From: UBA4416 sp044340865
GTDB taxonomy: Bacteria > Bacteroidota > Bacteroidia > B-17B0 > Aurantibacillaceae
NCBI GenBank assembly: GCA_044340865.1
Contig: JBIISW010000053.1
Coordinates: 1-14,756, forward strand
Direction of reading: 5' to 3'
DNA: 14,756 nt
Each line of letters starts with the position of its first letter. The first letter of the stretch is position 1. Below are positions 7,200 to 12,325 of the stretch, piece by piece. The notes beneath the pieces are model-generated. The model made no database searches, was not told the origin of the DNA, and saw only the letters and a list, made by a program, of their open reading frames with translations. The translations under genes and the position numbers were made by a program.

Positions 7200-9104
7200 A
7201 TGAAAACACAATATGATGTCATAATTGTTGGTGCTGGTCATGCAGGCTGCGAAGCTGCTGCCGCCGCGGCAAACATGGGTTCTAAAGTTTTACTTTTAAC
7301 TATGAATATGCAAACGATTGCCCAAATGAGTTGTAATCCAGCCATGGGAGGCATTGCAAAAGGACAAATCGTTCGTGAAATTGACGCCCTTGGTGGTTAC
7401 AGCGGAATTGTTTCTGATAAATCAGCCATCCAGTTTAGAATGCTCAATCGTTCTAAAGGGCCTGCTATGTGGAGTCCTCGAACACAAAATGATAGAATGT
7501 TGTTTGCTTCAACGTGGCGAGAAATGTTAGAACAAACACCTAATGTTGATTTTTGGCAAGACATGTGTCGTGAGTTAATCATTTCACAAGACGGAAAACG
7601 CATTGAAGGAGTTGTTACAGGAATGGGTTTAGAGTTTAAGGCCAAAGCTGTTGTATTGACGAATGGAACGTTTTTAAATGGCTTAATTCACTTAGGCGAA
7701 AAGCAAATTGGAGGCGGAAGAAGCGGAGAATCAGCAAGTTACGGAATTACGGAGCAATTGGTTAAACTTGGATTTGAAAACGGTAGAATGAAAACGGGAA
7801 CTCCTCCTCGTGTAGATGGTAGAAGCCTTGATTATTCTAAAATGGAAGAACAAGAGGGTGATTTTGGAACGGACAAGTTTTCTTATCTAGAGAATACATC
7901 TCCTTTTTTCTCAAACAATCATTCTCATAAAACTACTCTCAAAAAACAATTACCTTGTCACATCACGTATACCAATCAAGCGGTACATGATATATTAAGA
8001 ACGGGTTTTGAAAAATCCCCTATGTATTCAGGAAGAATTCAGGGATTAGGACCAAGATATTGCCCAAGCATTGAAGATAAGATCACACGTTTTTCAGAAA
8101 GAGATAGACATCAGTTGTTTGTTGAGCCAGAAGGTTGGGATACTGTCGAAATTTATGTAAATGGTTTCTCAACATCATTGCCTGTTGACGTTCAACAAAA
8201 AGCGATGAGGTTAATTCCTGGTTTCGAAAACGCGAAAATGTTTCGCCCAGGTTATGCCATAGAGTACGATTATTTTCCACCTACACAATTAAAATTGACT
8301 TTAGAAACAAAGTTAGTTGACAACCTTTATTTCGCGGGTCAGATTAATGGAACTACAGGTTATGAGGAAGCGGCTTGTCAAGGACAAATGGCTGGCATAA
8401 ATGCACATTTAAAAATAAATGAAAAAGAGCCTTTTGTATTAAAAAGACACGAAGCGTATATTGGAGTCTTAATAGATGATTTAGTTACTAAAGGTACTGA
8501 TGAACCATATCGTATGTTTACGTCACGCTCAGAATATCGTTTACTATTAAGACAAGATAATGCCGACGTTCGTTTAACGCCTCTGTCCCACTCTATCGGT
8601 TTAGCTAGTAAAGAACGTTTTGATGCAGTAACTGAAAAGATTAAGAATTACGAATCTTTGATTAAATACTTTAAAAATACCAGCGCTGAGCCCGAAGAGG
8701 CAAATCCTTATTTAGAAGGAATTAATTCCGCGGCTATTACTCAAAAGGTGCGTTATTTTAATGTATTGTCTCGTCCTGATGTAAATATTGCCGACTTGGC
8801 TAAGTATTGCAAGGATCTAAAAAACACCATTGCTAATTTAGACGAAGAAACTATTTTGCAAGCTGAGATTTTGATGAAGTACGAAGGCTATATTGAGCGC
8901 GAAAAAGAAGGCGCTGAAAAAGTTGCTAAACTTGATAACTATAAAATTAAAGCAGATTTTGATTATAAAGCCGTTAATAGTTTGTCTCTTGAGGCACGCG
9001 ATAAGTTGACAAAACTCCGACCAGAAACAATTGGGCAAGCGAGTCGTATATCCGGAATCAATCCAGCCGATATTTCTGTTTTATTAGTTCACTTAGGTAG
9101 ATAG
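7200..9104 (+). CDS. mnmG: tRNA uridine-5-carboxymethylaminomethyl synthesis enzyme MnmG (GidA)
   Basis: FAD-dependent enzyme that, with MnmE, installs the carboxymethylaminomethyl group on U34 of tRNAs reading split-box codons; cytoplasmic. At 634 residues it is full length. Visible signatures: the FAD-binding GAGHAGCEAA with Gly11, Gly13 and Gly16, SCNPAMGGIAKG (about 45-56), LTNGTFL, GGGRSGE, KTGTPPR, GPRYCPSIEDK with the conserved catalytic-type Cys288, and TGYEEAACQG near the second FAD motif. The C-terminal helical domain, which contacts MnmE and tRNA, includes LIDDLVTKGTDEPYRMFTSRSEYRLLLR and ends ISGINPADISVLLVHLGR. The ATG at 7200 gives the standard N terminus. Its stop codon TAG (9102-9104) overlaps a parS-like palindrome. 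In many bacteria mnmG lies close to oriC, which agrees with those sites. Confidence 0.98.
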   Translation: MKTQYDVIIVGAGHAGCEAAAAAANMGSKVLLLTMNMQTIAQMSCNPAMGGIAKGQIVREIDALGGYSGIVSDKSAIQFRMLNRSKGPAMWSPRTQNDRMLFASTWREMLEQTPNVDFWQDMCRELIISQDGKRIEGVVTGMGLEFKAKAVVLTNGTFLNGLIHLGEKQIGGGRSGESASYGITEQLVKLGFENGRMKTGTPPRVDGRSLDYSKMEEQEGDFGTDKFSYLENTSPFFSNNHSHKTTLKKQLPCHITYTNQAVHDILRTGFEKSPMYSGRIQGLGPRYCPSIEDKITRFSERDRHQLFVEPEGWDTVEIYVNGFSTSLPVDVQQKAMRLIPGFENAKMFRPGYAIEYDYFPPTQLKLTLETKLVDNLYFAGQINGTTGYEEAACQGQMAGINAHLKINEKEPFVLKRHEAYIGVLIDDLVTKGTDEPYRMFTSRSEYRLLLRQDNADVRLTPLSHSIGLASKERFDAVTEKIKNYESLIKYFKNTSAEPEEANPYLEGINSAAITQKVRYFNVLSRPDVNIADLAKYCKDLKNTIANLDEETILQAEILMKYEGYIEREKEGAEKVAKLDNYKIKADFDYKAVNSLSLEARDKLTKLRPETIGQASRISGINPADISVLLVHLGR

Positions 9105-9118
9105 TTCCACGTGGAACA
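9103..9118. other. parS-like ParB binding site 1
   Basis: AGTTCCACGTGGAACA. The inner 14 bases, GTTCCACGTGGAAC, are a perfect palindrome, and the 16-mer differs from the form TGTTCCACGTGGAACA only in the first base. It starts inside the mnmG stop codon. ParB dimers load on such sites as CTP-dependent clamps and spread to form the partition complex. One of four in under 2 kb, which makes a chance origin very unlikely. Confidence 0.9.
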
Positions 9119-9140
9119 GTCAGTAAAATTTGTACATAGT

Positions 9141-9554
9141 ATGAGTAATTATTTAAATTGTAATGTTATAGTTAATAGTTCAATTGATAAAGTTTGGGAT
9201 TATTTTACAAATCCAATACATATTGTAAATTGGTATTTTGCATCAGAAGATTGGCATTGTCCTAGTGCAATTAATGATTTAAAGGTTGGTGGTAAATTTA
9301 GTATTCGTATGGAAGCTAAAGATAAAACGTTTGGTTTCGATTTAGAAGGTATTTATTCCTTTGTTGATCTTAACAAACAAATAGATTATTCATTAGCAGA
9401 TGGAAGAAAGGTTTCTGTTAAATTTGAGATAAACAATAATGGCGTTGCACTAGAAGAATCATTTGAGCCAGAAAATCAAAACCCCTTAGATTTGCAACAG
9501 CAAGGTTGGGAATCTATATTAAATAATTTTAAATCTTATACCGAATTATACTAG
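9141..9554 (+). CDS. SRPBCC / AHSA1-like fold protein
   Basis: Small START/Bet v1-like protein, about 137 residues, of the activator-of-Hsp90-ATPase-like (AHSA1) group. These have a helix-grip fold with a hydrophobic cavity, and most bacterial members have no assigned ligand. The evidence is the N-terminal strand followed by SSIDKVWDYFTNP and VNWYF, the DLKVGGKFSIRME turn, the LEGIYSFVD strand, and the C-terminal helix QQGWESILNNFKSY. The frame can be opened at a GTG at 9111, but that codon is the middle of parS site 1 and adds ten residues upstream of the fold. The ATG at 9141 gives the natural N terminus and is preceded by the promoter-like AAAATTTG. The methyltransferase begins 2 bp after the stop, so the two are probably co-transcribed. 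Confidence 0.82.
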   Translation: MSNYLNCNVIVNSSIDKVWDYFTNPIHIVNWYFASEDWHCPSAINDLKVGGKFSIRMEAKDKTFGFDLEGIYSFVDLNKQIDYSLADGRKVSVKFEINNNGVALEESFEPENQNPLDLQQQGWESILNNFKSYTELY

Positions 9555-9556
9555 TT

Positions 9557-10441
9557 ATGTTAAATTTAGAAAAATGTATTGTTTGTGGTTCTTCTCAGTT
9601 CGAACCTTTTTTAGTTTGTAAAGATTACACTGTTAGTCAGGAAAGTTTTAATATTGTATCGTGTAAGACCTGTGGTTTTAAGTTTACTAATCCTCGCCCC
9701 GACAATTCTGTTTTAGGAAGTTATTACAAAGCCGAATCTTATGTCTCACATACAAATTCAAAAAAAGGTATAGTAAATAAACTTTACCATGCAGTTAGAA
9801 GCTACACATTGAAGTCTAAGATTAAGTTAGTTTCTTCTTACGTTTCACGTGGAACAATATTAGATTATGGCTGTGGAACAGGAATGTTTTTAAATGCGTG
9901 TAATATTTCCGGTTGGGAAGTTTATGGAATGGAGCCTGATGATAACGCAAGAAAAATGGCCTCAGAACATGGATTAAATGTTTTTTCAGATAAGGCTAAA
10001 GTTCAAAATTATATTACAGATAAAAAGTTTAATGCTATTACTTTGTGGCATGTTCTGGAACATGTTACTGATATGGAAGAAACCCTTTCCTTCTTTAAGT
10101 CTAAACTAAATCCTGATGGTGTTTTAATAATAGCTGTTCCAAATCATGTTTCTTATGATGCACATTATTATAAAGAGTTTTGGGCTGCCTATGATGTTCC
10201 TCGTCACTTACACCATTTTGATATAAAGAGCATGACTTCAATGCTTGAAAAAGCTGGCTTTAAGTTTCACGAATCTAAGCCTATGAAGTTTGATAGTTTT
10301 TATGTAAGTATGTTGAGCGAGAAATATAAGACAGGCTCTGTTAATCTTGTGAAGGCTTTTCTGATTGGATTAACCTCTAATTTAAAAGCAAAAAACACGA
10401 ACTCCTACTCTAGTACTATTTATATATTTAAGCATAAATAG
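9557..10441 (+). CDS. Zinc-ribbon class I SAM-dependent methyltransferase
   Basis: 294-residue methyltransferase of unknown substrate. Residues 7-39 form a probable zinc ribbon with two CxxC pairs (Cys7/Cys10 in CIVCG and Cys36/Cys39 in CKTCG), followed by FTNPRP, which is typical of this group. The SAM-binding Rossmann core has motif I LDYGCGTGMFL (102-112), an acidic end of strand 2 at MEPDD (125-129), WHVLEHV (164-170) and the LNPDGVLIIAVPN strand (184-196). The motif DVPRHLHHF (213-221) is also characteristic. Relatives include sugar, lipid and secondary-metabolite methyltransferases; nothing in the window decides between them. The start is the ATG 2 bp after the upstream stop. parS site 2 lies in the coding sequence at codons 96-100 (VSRGT), just before motif I, and parS site 3 overlaps the stop codon. 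A strong terminator follows. Confidence 0.88.
   Translation: MLNLEKCIVCGSSQFEPFLVCKDYTVSQESFNIVSCKTCGFKFTNPRPDNSVLGSYYKAESYVSHTNSKKGIVNKLYHAVRSYTLKSKIKLVSSYVSRGTILDYGCGTGMFLNACNISGWEVYGMEPDDNARKMASEHGLNVFSDKAKVQNYITDKKFNAITLWHVLEHVTDMEETLSFFKSKLNPDGVLIIAVPNHVSYDAHYYKEFWAAYDVPRHLHHFDIKSMTSMLEKAGFKFHESKPMKFDSFYVSMLSEKYKTGSVNLVKAFLIGLTSNLKAKNTNSYSSTIYIFKHK
9841..9856. other. parS-like ParB binding site 2 (inside a coding sequence)
   Basis: CGTTTCACGTGGAACA, centred on CACGTG at 9846-9851. It equals the reverse complement of the Bacillus-type parS TGTTCCACGTGAAACA except for the first base. It encodes V-S-R-G-T of the methyltransferase just ahead of SAM motif I. The site is 738 bp from site 1, centre to centre. 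Confidence 0.9.
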
Positions 10442-10455
10442 TTTCACGTGAAACA
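10440..10455. other. parS-like ParB binding site 3
   Basis: AGTTTCACGTGAAACA. The inner 14 bases are a perfect palindrome and only the first base departs from TGTTTCACGTGAAACA. It begins within the TAG stop codon of the methyltransferase, exactly the arrangement of site 1 with mnmG, and ends 5 bp before the terminator hairpin. It is 599 bp from site 2. Confidence 0.92.
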
Positions 10456-10460
10456 CTTTT

Positions 10461-10494
10461 AAAAAGTCCTGTCGTATTCGGCAGGACTTTTTTG
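10461..10494 (+). terminator. Strong intrinsic terminator after the methyltransferase
   Basis: AAAAAGTCCTGTCG pairs with CGGCAGGACTTTTT around a TATT loop, with one T-G wobble in the stem, and the descending arm runs into a T tract. It ends the mnmG-SRPBCC-methyltransferase transcript. The A-rich left arm mirrors the T tract, so it may also work on the minus strand. Confidence 0.93.
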
Positions 10495-10501
10495 TTTGTT
10501 T

Positions 10502-10530
10502 TATAGTAATACCGTTAAGGTATTATTATA
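10502..10530. repeat. Inverted repeat (12-bp stem, 5-base loop)
   Basis: TATAGTAATACC and GGTATTATTATA are complementary around GTTAA, with a single G-T wobble in the RNA form. It follows the terminator by 7 bp. There is no T tract after it, so it is not an obvious second terminator. It could be a protein-binding palindrome or a structured 3' element. Confidence 0.6.
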
Positions 10531-11012
10531 AGCTTTGTTGCTGCCTTATCTGTATTGTTATTTTTGTTTTATTCTTAAAGCCTATCATTTAATGTTCGTA
10601 TAGGTTTTTAAAAAACACCTTTCTTACGTATTAAATTAACAGCTCGCTTACTCTAGAAATTCTTTAGTTATTCATTCAAGTCGTTTCACTTTTTTCATTA
10701 ATCGGGCTAAGGTTAAAACTTTTGCTATATTAACTCTATTCTACTTTTGTTTGCTGTTCAATATATGCAGTTAAAGTTTTTCTTTTACTAGTGCATCCTC
10801 ATTTTACTATTCCAAATGTGTAATTTATTCTATTTTCTGCGGCTCTATTTATTAGGAGTACTTAGGTAGAATTATTGTTTGTCTTAATAGATAATTATGT
10901 ATAATATGTTTCAATAAGTCTTAAGTGATCATTTTAGAACAACTGAAACTTATTTAAAAATCAGAGGTTATTATAAAATTATTTTAGCCAATAAATTTCT
11001 TTTTTTAAAAAT

Positions 11013-11028
11013 AGTTTCACGTGGAACA
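11013..11028. other. parS-like ParB binding site 4
   Basis: AGTTTCACGTGGAACA, the same core as site 2, in non-coding DNA 573 bp from site 3. Like sites 1 and 3 it is preceded by AT before AGTT, giving the local consensus ATAGTTYCACGTGRAACA at three of the four sites. Because no stop codon or gene explains the sequence here, its preservation points to direct DNA function. Confidence 0.92.
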
Positions 11029-11152
11029 TATGATCAATCTTAGCCTTGTTAATTCATGTGAAGATTTTCCTATAAAGTACTATTTTCAAATTGTTTTTAA
11101 AACGGACCAATTTCATTAATTGTATTTACGTATTCAGTTTTGAGAATGAATA

Positions 11153-11193
11153 CCAGGAAAATGAGACTAACTATTTCCTGGATTGGTTAATCC
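11153..11193. repeat. Two overlapping, mutually exclusive inverted repeats
   Basis: CCAGGAAA (11153-11160) pairs with TTTCCTGG (11174-11181). The last GG also starts GGATT (11180-11184), which pairs with AATCC (11189-11193) around GGTT. The two hairpins cannot form together at that junction. They lie about 150 bp ahead of the PepSY-like gene and upstream of its likely promoter. Function unknown; could be an operator or part of an unrecognised small RNA. Confidence 0.5.
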
Positions 11194-11284
11194 AAATTAT
11201 TCCACCGCAAGAGCTGTATTTAATTGATAATCAGTGTATTAGATAAAACATAATCTTTCTATCTTTTCATTTGTATTCAACTTG

Positions 11285-11312
11285 TTGTTTATTAAAATAA
11301 AGACTAAATTCG
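11285..11312 (+). promoter_or_regulatory. Candidate promoter of the PepSY-like gene
   Basis: TTG at 11285-11287, a 17-base spacer, then TAAATTCG at 11305-11312, matching TAnnTTTG at 7 of 8 positions. The geometry agrees with the Bacteroidota -33/-7 promoter and predicts a leader of about 20 nt before the ATG at 11341. Confidence 0.5.
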
Positions 11313-11340
11313 AATTAGATTTTCCTTTATTTAAAACAAC

Positions 11341-11805
11341 ATGAAAAAACTCATTTTAGTAGCAAGTAGTTTATCTCTAATAAACGTTGCAAAAGCCCAA
11401 GATTTAAAAGAAAACCAAGTTCCAGACCTTGTGAAACAAAGTTTTTCAAAGGTTTATCCAAACATTAAAGTAGATACTTGGGAAAAAGAAGCAGTAAATT
11501 ATGAAGCAGAATTTCATTTAAATAACGTTGAATCTTCTGCTCTTTTTAGCGAGCATGGCAATTTTATTGAGTTGGAACAAGAAATTGTTTTAACTGATTT
11601 GCCAAAGGCTGCTATTGATTACTGCAACTTAACTTACAAAGATTATAAATTGAATAAGGCTGCTATTATTACAGATGTTTATAAAAAAGCAACTTACGAA
11701 GTAGAATTAAAAAAGGGAAAAGAAAAACTTCACCTTTTGTTTGATGAGTACGGTGTTTTTATTAAAAAAGGAGATGTTGAAACGTCAACAGATAAAAAAG
11801 ACTAA
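11341..11805 (+). CDS. Secreted PepSY-like domain protein
   Basis: 154-residue exported protein. Residues 1-20 are a clean signal peptide (KKLILVASSLSLINV, then AKA before QDLKEN), directing it to the periplasm. The mature part contains two related units, about 26-80 (VPDLVKQSFSKVYPN followed by WEKEAVNYEAEF and ALFSEHGNFIELE) and about 86-145 (LPKAAIDYCNLTYKD, then KKATYEVELKKGKEKLHLLFDEYGVFIKK). Each reads as a helix followed by strands ending in F-x-E-x-G, which is the pattern of the PepSY-like (BLIP-like) family widespread in Bacteroidota. Their function is unknown; a general idea is binding or inhibition of envelope proteins. The short polar tail ends in TSTDKKD. It stands alone: its own promoter lies upstream and a strong terminator directly behind. 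Confidence 0.85.
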   Translation: MKKLILVASSLSLINVAKAQDLKENQVPDLVKQSFSKVYPNIKVDTWEKEAVNYEAEFHLNNVESSALFSEHGNFIELEQEIVLTDLPKAAIDYCNLTYKDYKLNKAAIITDVYKKATYEVELKKGKEKLHLLFDEYGVFIKKGDVETSTDKKD

Positions 11806-11819
11806 TAAAATGAAAGTAT

Positions 11820-11857
11820 AAAAAAAGCCTTTACATGACTGTAAAGGCTTTTTTGTT
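11820..11857 (+). terminator. Strong intrinsic terminator after the PepSY-like gene
   Basis: AAAAAAGCCTTTACA (11821-11835) pairs perfectly with TGTAAAGGCTTTTTT (11840-11854) around TGAC: a 15-bp stem running into T residues, 15 bp after the stop codon. It separates the PepSY-like gene from the restriction-modification module. Confidence 0.95.
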
Positions 11858-11976
11858 TATTTATTTTTAATTGTACGCGTGGAGTATTTTCTTGTAATAT
11901 TTTACAGTTTTTTTACAGGGCTTTGTTTTACGTTATAAATTAGTTAGTCTAAGTACCAAAACTTTTATATAATATT

Positions 11977-11984
11977 TAATTTTG
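11977..11984 (+). promoter_or_regulatory. Candidate -7 box for the restriction-modification operon
   Basis: TAATTTTG is an exact TAnnTTTG match 111 bp before the preferred regulator start at 12096. No -33 TTG is at the right distance. A second, poorer box, TATATTTA (12082-12089), sits 6 bp before that ATG, which is the near-leaderless layout also seen at mnmG. Either or both may be used. Confidence 0.35.
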
Positions 11985-12095
11985 CCCAAAAGTAGGTTCA
12001 CCTTTATTAATGAAATGTACTACAAGGATTCTAAATCGACAAACAATAATTCGAAAAAGTTATTTATTATCAAAAAGTTAATATATTTACATCAA

Positions 12096-12323
12096 ATGCC
12101 GATTAATATGAGTAAGAAAGCAATTAACAGATTAAAAGCAGTTTTAGCTGAACAGGGCAAGACTAATAAATGGCTTGCAGAGCAATTAGAAAAAAACGAG
12201 ACAACAATTTCTCGTTGGTGTACAAATGAAGTTCAGCCTTCTATGGACAATCTTGTTGCCATTGCGTTACTCTTAAAAGTTGATGTAAGAGAATTAATTA
12301 ACTCAACTAAAACGACAAGGTAG
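12096..12323 (+). CDS. XRE-family helix-turn-helix regulator of the restriction-modification operon
   Basis: Small DNA-binding protein, 75 residues from this start, of the Cro/C1 (XRE) type. Around residues 20-65 it shows the five-helix pattern: TNKWLAEQLEKNETTISRW forms the helix-turn-helix, followed by VQPSMDNLVAIALLLKVDVRELI. The frame is open back to a TTG at 11982, but that codon lies in a promoter-like box and the extra 38 residues are Lys/Asn-rich with no domain. The ATG at 12096 or the one at 12108 (MSKKAINR) fits the family. It ends 2 bp before the nuclease-methyltransferase gene, so the two are one transcript. Regulators in this position usually time expression of the methyltransferase and nuclease when the module enters a new cell; that role is inferred here. 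Confidence 0.88.
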   Translation: MPINMSKKAINRLKAVLAEQGKTNKWLAEQLEKNETTISRWCTNEVQPSMDNLVAIALLLKVDVRELINSTKTTR

Positions 12324-12325
12324 TT

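Larger units (their letters stand above)
10442..11340. other. 899 bp gene-free region carrying parS sites
   Basis: No credible coding sequence on either strand. Contents in order: most of parS site 3, a strong terminator (10461-10494), a second AT-rich hairpin (10502-10530), a markedly T-rich stretch to about 10860 (about 47% T against 26% A over 10501-10860 by hand count), parS site 4 (11013-11028), a pair of overlapping inverted repeats (11153-11193) and a promoter for the next gene (about 11285-11312). I looked for sequences close to the DnaA box TTATCCACA and saw none, so I do not call an origin here. Reading the minus strand of the T-rich part gives short open stretches broken by many stops, so a decayed gene is possible but not shown. 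Confidence 0.7.

Noticed and set aside
10263..10275. Possible fifth parS site (AGTTTCACGAATC)
   Set aside because: Only the left half matches; the CACGTG core and right arm are missing, and the sequence is explained as methyltransferase coding DNA.
10442..11340. Chromosomal replication origin in the gene-free region
   Set aside because: AT-rich and next to parS sites, but I could find no DnaA-box cluster and no dnaA or dnaN neighbour.
11900..11920. Direct repeat TTTACAG / TTTACAG upstream of the restriction-modification operon
   Set aside because: Seven-base copies in a T-rich stretch, with nothing linking them to a known regulator.
11982..12095. N-terminal extension of the XRE regulator from a TTG start
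   Set aside because: The codon lies in a promoter-like box and the 38 extra residues have low-complexity Lys/Asn composition with no domain support.
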